DNA from: Gammaproteobacteria bacterium
GTDB lineage: Bacteria; Pseudomonadota; Gammaproteobacteria; Nevskiales; Nevskiaceae
Assembly: GCA_026398875.1 (NCBI GenBank)
Contig: JAPLSB010000016.1
Location: forward strand, 124,001 to 188,000
Direction of reading: 5' to 3'
Length of the DNA stretch: 64,000 nt
Positions within the stretch are counted from its first letter, which is position 1; each line of letters starts with the position of its first letter. Below are positions 15,531 through 23,393 of this stretch, piece by piece. The notes under the pieces were generated by a model. That model ran no database searches, had not been told where the DNA came from, and saw only the letters and a program-made list of their open reading frames with translations. The position numbers and the translations under genes were made by a program.

Positions 15531-15580
15531 TGTCAGAAATAATTGACGCTTTCGAGCTTCCGTGTAAGCCTGCGCTGACA
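15531..15580. promoter_or_regulatory. Two PpsR/CrtJ-like boxes upstream of bchG
   Basis: Box 1 (15531-15548) is TGTCAGAAATAATTGACG, nearly identical in its outer bases to the bchF box. Box 2 (15563-15580) is TGTAAGCCTGCGCTGACA, a perfect TGT-N12-ACA. They are 14 bp apart and end 32 bp before the bchG ATG. TTGACG inside box 1 could serve as a -35 element; no good -10 is obvious. This suggests that bchG-pucC-bchP has its own PpsR-controlled promoter. Confidence 0.65.
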
Positions 15581-15612
15581 TACCAGCCTTCGGCTTGTTT
15601 CACCGGAAATCC

Positions 15613-16503
15613 ATGGCTCGCCCCGCGCTCTCCACTGTTGCCGAACTGCTGAAGCCGATTACCTGGTTTCCGCCGATGTGGGCGTTCGTCTGCGGCGTGA
15701 TTGCTTCCGGTGTGGCGCTGGCCGGCAACTGGCCGCTGATCATCGTCGGCATCCTGATCGCCGGGCCGCTGGTCTGCGCGACCAGCCAGGCGGTCAACGA
15801 CTGGTACGACCGCGAGGTCGACGCGATCAACGAACCGAACCGGCCGATTCCATCCGGCCGCATGCCCGGCATGTGGGGCCTGTACATCGCCATCGGCTGG
15901 ACGGTGCTGTCGATGCTGGTGGCCACCGTGCTGGGTCCCTGGGGCTTTGCGGCCACCGTGGTCGGCCTGCTGCTCGCCTGGGCTTACAGCGCGCCACCGG
16001 TCCGGCTCAAGCGCAATGGCTGGTGGGGCAACACCGCCTGCGCGATCTCGTATGAAGGCCTGGCCTGGATCACCGGTGCTGCGGTGATGGCCGGCGGGGC
16101 GACACCTGGTGTCCGCTCGCTGCTGCTGGCTGCGCTGTACAGCGCCGGCGCCCACGGGATCATGACCTTGAACGACTTCAAGTCGATCGAGGGCGACAAG
16201 CTCAGCGGCATCGACTCGCTTCCGGTGCTGCTCGGCGTCAATGGCGCGGCACTGACGGCATGTGCGGCGATGGCGCTGCCGCAGGTCGTGGTAATCGCGC
16301 TGCTTTACCACTGGCAGATGCCGTTGCATGCGCTCGGCATCGTCGCGCTGCTGGCGCTGCAGTTGCTGATGATGCGGCGCTTTCTCGGCACGCCGCGCCA
16401 GCTGGCGATCTGGTACTCCGGCTTCGGCATTCCGTTGTATGTCGCCGGGATGATGGTCAGCGCTTTCGCGCTGCGCTTGTCCGGCGCCGAGGTCGCGCCA
16501 TGA
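15613..16503 (+). CDS. bchG: Bacteriochlorophyll synthase (geranylgeranyl/phytyl transferase)
   Basis: A 296-residue UbiA-family polytopic prenyltransferase that esterifies bacteriochlorophyllide a. The Asp-rich motif NDWYDREVDAINEPNRPIPSG and the second motif NDFKSIEGDKLSGIDSLPV are intact. Start MARPALST was chosen over an upstream TTG because of ggaa 5 nt upstream. Its stop overlaps the next start (ATGA). BchG activity is commonly coupled to PucC-like and BchP neighbours, as here. Confidence 0.96.
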   Translation: MARPALSTVAELLKPITWFPPMWAFVCGVIASGVALAGNWPLIIVGILIAGPLVCATSQAVNDWYDREVDAINEPNRPIPSGRMPGMWGLYIAIGWTVLSMLVATVLGPWGFAATVVGLLLAWAYSAPPVRLKRNGWWGNTACAISYEGLAWITGAAVMAGGATPGVRSLLLAALYSAGAHGIMTLNDFKSIEGDKLSGIDSLPVLLGVNGAALTACAAMALPQVVVIALLYHWQMPLHALGIVALLALQLLMMRRFLGTPRQLAIWYSGFGIPLYVAGMMVSAFALRLSGAEVAP

Positions 16504-17837
16504 CGCCGGCCGCCACACTCGGCTGGTTCGGCATTGTCCGGCTGGGCTTCGTGCAGGCCGCTCTCGGCGCGATCGTGGTGATCGCGACCTCGACGATGAA
16601 TCGCGTCATGGTCGTCGAACTGGCCTTGCCAGCGATGCTGCCGGGCTCGCTGGTCGCGCTTCACTATGCCGTGCAGATCCTCAGGCCGCGGCTGGGCTTC
16701 GGCTCGGATGTCGGCGGTCGGCGCACGCCGTGGATCGTCGGCGGCATTGCCGTGCTTGGCCTCGGTGGCGTGCTCGCGGCCGTAGCGATCGGCCTGATGG
16801 CCACGCAGCTCGCCGCTGGCGTCGCGCTGGCCGTGTTCGCCTTCCTGCTGATCGGCGTTGGGGTCGGTGCCGCTGGCACCTCGCTGCTGGTGCTGCTCGC
16901 CAAGCAGGTCGATCCGGGCAAGCGGGCCGCTGCCGCGACGATCGTCTGGATGATGATGATCCTCGGCTTCGTCGCCACGACCGTGATCGTCGGCAATCTG
17001 CTGGATCCGTACTCGGCCGAACGGCTGATCGCGATCACGGCCGCAGTGGCGGTTGGCGCACTGATGATCACCGTCATCGCGACTTTCGGGCTGGAGCGCG
17101 CAGCCACCGCCAGCGACGCGCCGGAAGCTGCGAAGCCACCGTTCATGGTCGCGCTGCGCGAGGTCTGGGCGGAATCGCGGGCCCGCCGGTTCACGATCTT
17201 CGTGTTCGTGTCGATGCTGGCCTACAGCGCTCAGGATCTGATTCTCGAACCGTTCGCCGGCAGCGTCTTCGGCTACACGCCGGGCGCATCGACCAAGCTG
17301 GCCGGCGTGCAGCACGGCGGCGTGTTCGCGGGAATGATCCTGGTGGCGCTGGCCGGTACCGGCTGGCGCGGTCGGCGCATCGGTTCGCTGCAGCAGTGGA
17401 CCGTCGGCGGCTGCATTGCGTCGTGCGGTGCGCTGGCCGCGCTCGCCGTCGGTGGCGTGGTCGGCAGCGATTGGCCACTGCGCGAGAACGTGTTCCTGCT
17501 CGGTGTGGCCAACGGCGCGTTTGCCGTGGCCGCCATCGGCTCGATGATGAGCTACGCCAGCGACGGTCGCGTCGGCCGTGAAGGCGTGCGGATGGGTCTC
17601 TGGGGCGCAGCCCAGGCGATTGCCTTCGGCGTCGGCGGCTTTGCCGGTGCCGCTGCCAGCGATCTGGCCCGCGCCGTGATGGGCCTCGACGGCCCGGCCT
17701 ACGCACTGGTGTTCGCAACCGAGGCACTGATGTTCCTCGTCGCTGCGCGACTCGCGGCGCGCCTGTCGGCGCCGCAGACCGCACGGACTTCCGGATTTCC
17801 TTCGACCGCCGGCGCGCAACTCGCCGGCCAGAGGTAG
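16500..17837 (+). CDS. PucC/LhaA-family MFS protein (bch2, ORF428-like)
   Basis: A 445-residue, about 12-helix BCH/PUC family MFS protein. Motifs are TSTMNRVMVVELALPAMLPG near the start, RPRLGFGSDVGGRRTPWI in the first loop, and YSAQDLILEPFAGSVFG in the second half. It is the counterpart of ORF428 found between bchG and bchP in Rhodobacter, thought to move or hand over bacteriochlorophyll. It is coupled to bchG by an ATGA overlap and ends 4 nt before bchP. Confidence 0.9.
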   Translation: MTPAATLGWFGIVRLGFVQAALGAIVVIATSTMNRVMVVELALPAMLPGSLVALHYAVQILRPRLGFGSDVGGRRTPWIVGGIAVLGLGGVLAAVAIGLMATQLAAGVALAVFAFLLIGVGVGAAGTSLLVLLAKQVDPGKRAAAATIVWMMMILGFVATTVIVGNLLDPYSAERLIAITAAVAVGALMITVIATFGLERAATASDAPEAAKPPFMVALREVWAESRARRFTIFVFVSMLAYSAQDLILEPFAGSVFGYTPGASTKLAGVQHGGVFAGMILVALAGTGWRGRRIGSLQQWTVGGCIASCGALAALAVGGVVGSDWPLRENVFLLGVANGAFAVAAIGSMMSYASDGRVGREGVRMGLWGAAQAIAFGVGGFAGAAASDLARAVMGLDGPAYALVFATEALMFLVAARLAARLSAPQTARTSGFPSTAGAQLAGQR

Positions 17838-17841
17838 CACG

Positions 17842-19041
17842 ATGCGCGATACCGAAACCTATGACGTGGTGGTGGTCGGCGGCGGACCTTCGGGTGCCAC
17901 GGCGGCCGACGAACTGGCCAAGCGCGGACGCAAGGTTCTGCTGCTGGATCGCGACGGGCGCATCAAGCCCTGCGGCGGCGCGATTCCGCCACGGGCGATC
18001 CGCGACTACCAGATTCCCGATCAGATGCTGGTCGCCAAGATCCGCTCAGCGCGAATGGTCGCGCCCAGCGACAAGCACGTCGACATCCCGATCGACAATG
18101 GCTATGTCGGCATGGTCGACCGCGCCGCGTTCGACGAGTGGCTGCGCGCCCGCGCCGAAAGCCATGGCGCAACGCGCCGCATCGGCAGCTTCGAGACGCT
18201 GAGCCGCGACGACGATGGTGTGGCCCGCATCCACTACCAGCCACGCGATGGCGCAGCCGCGTCGGTACGCGCGAAAGCGGTGATTGGCGCCGACGGTGCC
18301 AAGTCGCTGGTGGCTCGCCAGCAGATCAAGGGCGCTGAGCGGATGAAGTTCGTGTTCGCCTACCACGAGATCATCCGGGCGCCGCAGGCGGCGGCGATCA
18401 GTGCCGGTGTGGACTACGACGCCAAGCGCTGCGATGTCATCTATCGCGGCGCGCTGTCGCCGGATTTCTATTCGTGGATCTTCCCGCACGGCGATACCGT
18501 CAGTGTCGGTACCGGCAGCGCCCACAAGGGCTTTTCGATGCGCGGCTCGGTCAGCAGCCTGCGCGCCAGCACGGGCCTTGCGGGCTGCGAAACGCTGCGC
18601 CGCGAAGGCGCGCCGATTCCGATGAAGCCGTTGAAGCGCTGGGACAACGGCCGCGACGTGGTGCTGGCCGGTGATGCCGCTGGCGTCGTCGCGCCGGCGT
18701 CTGGCGAGGGCATCTATTACGCGATGCTCGGTGGCGAACTGGCGGCAGAAGCCGTCGAAGCGCTGCTGGCGACCGGCGATGTCCGATCACTGAAGCTGGC
18801 GCGCAAGCGCTTCATGGGCGAGCACGGCATGGTGTTCTGGGTGCTCGGGATCATGCAGCGCTTCTGGTACGGCAGCGAAAAGCGTCGCGAAAGCTTCGTG
18901 AAGATTTGCGAGGATCGCGACGTTCAGAAGCTGACCTTCGACTCGTACATGAACAAGAAGCTGGAGCGGAAGAAGCCGATGGCCCACGTGCGGATCTTTT
19001 TCAAGGATCTGGCCCACCTGTTTGGCCTGGCTCGGGCCTGA
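17842..19041 (+). CDS. bchP: Geranylgeranyl diphosphate/bacteriochlorophyll reductase
   Basis: A 399-residue FAD-dependent reductase. The N-terminal dinucleotide-binding motif is VVVGGGPSGATAADELAKRG, followed by LDRDGRIKPCGGAIPPRAI, a BchP/ChlP hallmark. A second FAD motif, GDAAGVVAPASGEGIYYAM, is near residue 275-293. It reduces the geranylgeranyl side chain to phytyl in three steps. It is third in the bchG operon. Confidence 0.96.
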   Translation: MRDTETYDVVVVGGGPSGATAADELAKRGRKVLLLDRDGRIKPCGGAIPPRAIRDYQIPDQMLVAKIRSARMVAPSDKHVDIPIDNGYVGMVDRAAFDEWLRARAESHGATRRIGSFETLSRDDDGVARIHYQPRDGAAASVRAKAVIGADGAKSLVARQQIKGAERMKFVFAYHEIIRAPQAAAISAGVDYDAKRCDVIYRGALSPDFYSWIFPHGDTVSVGTGSAHKGFSMRGSVSSLRASTGLAGCETLRREGAPIPMKPLKRWDNGRDVVLAGDAAGVVAPASGEGIYYAMLGGELAAEAVEALLATGDVRSLKLARKRFMGEHGMVFWVLGIMQRFWYGSEKRRESFVKICEDRDVQKLTFDSYMNKKLERKKPMAHVRIFFKDLAHLFGLARA

Positions 19042-19067
19042 GGACGGTACGTCAGGCGCCGCGCACC

Positions 19068-19331
19068 GTGAATGCGTTCTTTGCCAGCGGCCTTGCCGTC
19101 GATCTGGTTCTAGCTCTGATGGTGGCCGAAGCCTTGCTGCTGCTGGCGCTGCACCGATACGCCGGCCGTGGCCCGGCGCCGGGCGACTGGCTGGCCAATC
19201 TGGCGTCCGGCTTCTGTCTGCTGCTCGGGGTTCGTGCGGTGCTGGCCGGGGCCCAATGGCCGCTGCTGGCACTGGCGCTGATCGGCTCGCTGATCGCTCA
19301 TCTGACCGACCTGAAGCAGCGCTGGCGCTGA
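19068..19331 (+). CDS. Small hydrophobic membrane protein downstream of bchP
   Basis: An 87-residue frame starting at GTG (VNAFFASGLAVDLVLALMV) with three predicted membrane segments (about 5-30, 42-62, 66-80) and the basic tail DLKQRWR. It starts 26 nt after bchP and precedes the HTH-less ppsR paralogue. I do not recognise the family; similar small membrane proteins occur within PGCs, but no function is assigned. Confidence 0.6.
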   Translation: MNAFFASGLAVDLVLALMVAEALLLLALHRYAGRGPAPGDWLANLASGFCLLLGVRAVLAGAQWPLLALALIGSLIAHLTDLKQRWR

Positions 19332-19416
19332 AAGCCGGCGCGATTGCGCTGCGCATATCGGCCGCGCGACCCGTCAACCGGTTCGATGCGATCCGCTGGT
19401 CCTGCGGAGGTCGCCA

Positions 19417-20631
19417 GTGACGTCTCCTGTCGCCGATCCGGCCGAGAAGCTTGGCGTGCTGTCGAATCTGGCGCCGGAGCTCGCCGACATGCTGGTGTCG
19501 ATCGCCAGCGATATCGCGCTGGTGATCGACGAGCACGGCACGATTCAGCGGATCGCGCTTGGTGGCGGCGAGCCGGTCAAGACGATGGCCGATGACTGGG
19601 TCGGTCGCCGCTTCGCCGACACCGTCACCGCCGACAGTCGCCGCAAGATCGACCACCTGCTGGCCGATGTCACCGCCACCGGACTGTCGCGGGCGCGACA
19701 GGTCAACCATGCATCGCCGCTGGGCCTCGACGTGCCGATCGCCTACTCGGCCGTGCGCCTCGGCCCGGAGGGGCCGCTGCTGGCCGTCGGTCGCGATCTC
19801 AGCGTGGTGTCGGCGATGCAGCAGCGCCTGCTGCATGCGCAGGCGGAGATGGAGCGCGACTACTGGCAGCGCCGGCAAAGTGAAACGCGATACCAGATGC
19901 TGTTCCAGATCGCCGCCGATCCGGTGCTGGTGGTCGACGCCGATTCGCTGAACGTCACCGATGCCAACCGCGCTGCCGCGCGCTTGTTCGGACTGCCGCT
20001 CGGTCAGCTGCTCGGCAAGCGTGCCACCGCGCCGTTGCACGACAGCTCGCGCGCCGCCGTGCTCGAACTGTTCGCGACGGCCAAGACCAGTGGCCGCGCC
20101 GGCGACTGCGATGCCCTGATCGACGCGCCACAGCAGCGCGTGCGGATCTCGGTGACGCCGCTGCGCACCGAATCGAGCACCGCGCTGCTGATGCGCCTGA
20201 AGCCCGTCGATCCGCACTGGCAGGTCCCGGAAGCCAGCCAGCGGCTGGTGGCGCTGATGGGCCTTAGCCCGGATGCGATCGTGATCACCGATGGCGAAGG
20301 CTGCGTCCAGATGGCCAATCCGGCTTTCGTTGAACTGGCGCAGATCGGCTCGGCCGCGGCAGTCGGCGGCCGGCTGACCCACTGGGTGGGCACGACGCCA
20401 GCGGAGCTCGAACGGCTGATGGCAGGGCTGCGCAGCGCGCAGGTCGGCCAGCGCCTGAAAAGCACCGTGCGCGGCGAGGGCGGGCGAGTGACGGCCGTCG
20501 AGCTGTCGGCGGTCTGTCTGTCCGAGAACGGCGAGGACTCGTTCGGCTTCATCATCCGGCCGACTGGCGCAGCTGCAGCCGCATCAGCAGCGGAAGCCGG
20601 TCACCCGCGGAAGGACAGCTCGATCCACTGA
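19417..20631 (+). CDS. PpsR-like protein lacking the DNA-binding domain
   Basis: A 404-residue paralogue of the PpsR at 13880. They share SIASDIALVID, FADTVTADSR, RQVNHASPLGLDVPIAYSAV, GRDLS and the Q-linker MERDYWQRRQSETRYQMLF. PAS1 and PAS2 follow (about 165-280 and 295-385). The protein then ends in an Ala-rich tail, AAAAASAAEAGHPRKDSSIH, with no Fis-type HTH. The following 60 nt encode no HTH in any frame, so this is not a simple frameshift. Cysteines lie in GDCDAL, EGCVQM and SAVCLSE, none at the HTH-adjacent position. It probably cannot bind DNA alone and may dimerise with PpsR. Confidence 0.85.
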   Translation: MTSPVADPAEKLGVLSNLAPELADMLVSIASDIALVIDEHGTIQRIALGGGEPVKTMADDWVGRRFADTVTADSRRKIDHLLADVTATGLSRARQVNHASPLGLDVPIAYSAVRLGPEGPLLAVGRDLSVVSAMQQRLLHAQAEMERDYWQRRQSETRYQMLFQIAADPVLVVDADSLNVTDANRAAARLFGLPLGQLLGKRATAPLHDSSRAAVLELFATAKTSGRAGDCDALIDAPQQRVRISVTPLRTESSTALLMRLKPVDPHWQVPEASQRLVALMGLSPDAIVITDGEGCVQMANPAFVELAQIGSAAAVGGRLTHWVGTTPAELERLMAGLRSAQVGQRLKSTVRGEGGRVTAVELSAVCLSENGEDSFGFIIRPTGAAAAASAAEAGHPRKDSSIH

Positions 20632-20693
20632 CACGGCCGCGAAGCGTGCCCAGCCGTCATGCGCGATGCGCAGCCTGACGGCAGTGCGCGGTC

Positions 20694-22235
20694 CTACTGA
20701 ACGACGACCGGGAAGCTGACCGCGATCAGCCAGCCGAACAGCACGGCGTTGGCGATGGCGGCGATCAGCGGCTGGCCGGTGCGCCGGCCGATCCAGCGGC
20801 TGAAGCTGCCGAACACCATGAACAGCAGCACCACGACCGGCACGATGATGATCAGGAAGAACAGCTCGTACAGGTTCAGCGCCACGGCCAGCAGCAGCGA
20901 GGCCAGCAGCAGCAGCTTGGTCAGCAGGTAGGCGGCGCGTCTTGGCTGCGGGCCCCGCGTCAGCCACTCGTCGATCACGAAATACGGCAGCAGGCCAGCG
21001 GTCATCACCGCGATCAGCGGCCAGCGCAGCGCATGCGGGGCAACCGACGCCACCCAGCGATCGAGCACGAAGCCGAAGCTGGTCGTGCAGGCCACGATCA
21101 CGGCGAGCAGCACCAGGCCGGTCCGCCGGTCGAGGACGGCGAGCTTGGGCAGCCGATGGCCGCGCCGATGCAGCAGCAGCGCCACCAGCAGCCCGTAGAC
21201 GGCGAAGTGCATCGCCAGATAACCGCCCAGCAGCAGCGGCAGCCAGTCGTGCGGCAGCGGCCACAGCAGCAGCGGGGTCGCCACGGCCGGCACGCCGGTG
21301 GTGATCAGCAGTTCGCGATACGGCAGTGACAGGCCATCGCAAGGGCTGCGCAGCACCGGCAGTCGCCCGGCCAGCACCCAGGCCAGCAGCATCAGGCCGG
21401 CAATCAGCAGCATCAGCGGGCCGCCACGGCTGTCGCGCCAGTGGCCGGTGATCGGCTGCATGAAGCTGCCCGACAGCCAGTCGACGGCGGCATCGAGCGT
21501 GTCGCGGGCGTACAGCACACCGATGTGCTCGACGCCGCGCGCCAGCACCAGTCGCCGGGCGCTGCCGTTTTCGAACAGGCCGTAGATCGGTCCGGCCTCC
21601 GGCCGGCCAGCTGCGCTGGCGCTGATGCTGAGCAGGCCCTGGCGGATCAGCTCGTCGGCTTCCCAGGCGCCATCGATGATCAGCAGGTTGCGCGGCGCCC
21701 GGTCGGTGGCGCGCTGGAAGAACAGCGACACGGCGATGGTGGCGGCAATCGTCGGATCCTCGATGCCGAGCCGGACCACGACATCGGACGCCATCGAGTG
21801 CCCGAGCAGCGCGATGCGGCCGTCGACATCAGGCCGCTTGCGGACCTCGGCGACCACGGCACGCAACGCTGCCACCAGCGCCGACGACATTTCCTGCTGA
21901 TCGGCGAGGCCGCTCGACAACGGCAGCGGATTGCGGCCATGGCCGGGGAAATCGAAGCTGACCGCGACGAAGCCGGCCTGCGCCAGCGTCGTCGCCAGCG
22001 GCTGCATCAGCTGCTGCGAGCCGGCGAAGCCGTGCGCGATCACCACCGCCGGCGCCGGCTGGCCATCGGCGGGCGCGTAGACGGTGATCGGGATGCTGCC
22101 AACGGTGCTGCGGACGATGCGCAGATCACGCGTGCTGCCGCTCAGCGCGAGCGTTGCGTAGCCGATCATCAGGACTGCAATCACGGCAACGGCGACCTGC
22201 AGCCAGGGCCGGTCGAAACGGAACGAAAGGGTCAT
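20694..22235 (-). CDS. Membrane-anchored alpha/beta hydrolase with C-terminal multi-pass domain
   Basis: A 513-residue protein with an N-terminal anchor (about 12-32), then an alpha/beta hydrolase domain: oxyanion region VVIAHGFAGSQQ (64-75), SFDFPGHGRNP (93-103), nucleophile Ser147 in LLGHSMAS, and a late GVEHIG histidine. About seven hydrophobic helices follow to the C-terminus. Start MTLSFRF was chosen because the upstream extension crosses the divergent bchI promoter region. Substrate unknown. It is divergent from bchID, where many PGCs have the hydrolase bchO, but this protein is much larger. Confidence 0.8.
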   Translation of the reverse strand: MTLSFRFDRPWLQVAVAVIAVLMIGYATLALSGSTRDLRIVRSTVGSIPITVYAPADGQPAPAVVIAHGFAGSQQLMQPLATTLAQAGFVAVSFDFPGHGRNPLPLSSGLADQQEMSSALVAALRAVVAEVRKRPDVDGRIALLGHSMASDVVVRLGIEDPTIAATIAVSLFFQRATDRAPRNLLIIDGAWEADELIRQGLLSISASAAGRPEAGPIYGLFENGSARRLVLARGVEHIGVLYARDTLDAAVDWLSGSFMQPITGHWRDSRGGPLMLLIAGLMLLAWVLAGRLPVLRSPCDGLSLPYRELLITTGVPAVATPLLLWPLPHDWLPLLLGGYLAMHFAVYGLLVALLLHRRGHRLPKLAVLDRRTGLVLLAVIVACTTSFGFVLDRWVASVAPHALRWPLIAVMTAGLLPYFVIDEWLTRGPQPRRAAYLLTKLLLLASLLLAVALNLYELFFLIIIVPVVVLLFMVFGSFSRWIGRRTGQPLIAAIANAVLFGWLIAVSFPVVVQ

Positions 22236-22354
22236 GCGGCAGTGTCGCCGAGCGTTGCCGACGGTCGCAACAAAAGACGGCCCGCTGGCCTGCGTTTGGT
22301 AAAGTTCCGACGACGTCCGATGCAACTGACACTCGACCACCAGGACCGCCGCGC

Positions 22355-23380
22355 ATGCCCCTGCCGTTCCCGTTTTCGGCCATCGTCGGCCAGGAAGAAA
22401 TGAAGCTGGCGCTGCTGATCGCAGCCGTCGAGCCGGCCATTGGCGGCGTCATGGTGTTCGGTGATCGCGGCACCGGCAAATCGACTGCCGTGCGTGCGCT
22501 GGCCGCGCTTCTGCCGCCGATGGAAGCGCTGATCGGCTGCCCGTACAACTGCGCGCCGGATGATCCTTCCGACGCCTGCCAGACCAGCCTTGCCAAGCTG
22601 ACCGACAGCAAGAAGAAGACGCACAAGGTGCCAGTGCCGGTGGTCGACCTGCCGCTCGGCGCGACCGAAGACCGCGTGGTCGGCGCGCTCGATCTGGAAA
22701 AGGCGCTGGCCCAGGGCACCAAGGCTTTCGAGCCGGGCCTGCTGGCGCGCGCCAACCGTGGCTTTCTGTACGTCGACGAAGTCAATCTGCTTGAAGACCA
22801 TCTGGTCGACCTGCTGATCGATGTCGCCGCCAGCGGCGAGAACGTCGTCGAGCGCGAAGGCCTGAGCATTCGCCATCCGGCCCGCTTCGTGCTCGTCGGC
22901 AGCGGCAATCCCGAGGAAGGCGAGCTGCGCCCGCAGCTGCTCGATCGCTTCGGCTTGTCGGTGGAAGTCTCGACGCCGACCGACCTGCAGGCGCGAATCA
23001 GCGTGGTGCGCCGCCGCGACGCCTTCGAGCGCGACCGCGCCGGTTTCATCGAGGACTGGAAGCCGGAGGACGACAAGGTGCGCCGCCGCATCGTCGCCGC
23101 CCGCAAGCGGCTGCCGCAGGTGCAGGTGCCGGATGCCGTGCTCGAACGCGCAGCCGAACTGTGTCTGGCGCTCGGTACCGATGGCTTGCGCGGCGAGCTG
23201 ACCTTGATGCGTGCCGCGCGCGCGCTGGCCGCGCTCGATGGCGATGCCGTGGTCGGCGATGCCCACCTGAAGCGAATCGCCGCACCGAGCCTGCGCCATC
23301 GCCTGCGCCGTAGTCCGCTCGACGATGCCGGCTCGACAACCCGCGTCGAGCGCGCCGTCAGCCAGCTGTTCGGTGCCTGA
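22355..23380 (+). CDS. bchI: Magnesium chelatase AAA+ subunit BchI
   Basis: A 341-residue AAA+ ATPase. It begins PFPFSAIVGQEEMKLALLIAAV, Walker A GDRGTGKS is at 36-43, the insertion YNCAPDD is present, Walker B is GFLYVDEVNLL, and sensor 1 is FVLVGSGNPEEGELRPQLLDRFGL. It powers Mg insertion with BchD and BchH. The start MPLPFPF gives the family length; the upstream open frame runs into the divergent hydrolase. Confidence 0.97.
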   Translation: MPLPFPFSAIVGQEEMKLALLIAAVEPAIGGVMVFGDRGTGKSTAVRALAALLPPMEALIGCPYNCAPDDPSDACQTSLAKLTDSKKKTHKVPVPVVDLPLGATEDRVVGALDLEKALAQGTKAFEPGLLARANRGFLYVDEVNLLEDHLVDLLIDVAASGENVVEREGLSIRHPARFVLVGSGNPEEGELRPQLLDRFGLSVEVSTPTDLQARISVVRRRDAFERDRAGFIEDWKPEDDKVRRRIVAARKRLPQVQVPDAVLERAAELCLALGTDGLRGELTLMRAARALAALDGDAVVGDAHLKRIAAPSLRHRLRRSPLDDAGSTTRVERAVSQLFGA

Positions 23381-23393
23381 TTCGCCACCATCG

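Noticed and set aside
19042..19067. idi (isopentenyl diphosphate isomerase) downstream of bchP, as in Rhodobacter
   Set aside because: The gene following bchP is a short hydrophobic protein without the IDI catalytic motifs.
22236..22354. PpsR box in the hydrolase-bchI divergent region
   Set aside because: TGT and ACA triplets occur, but not with 12-bp spacing in a palindromic context.
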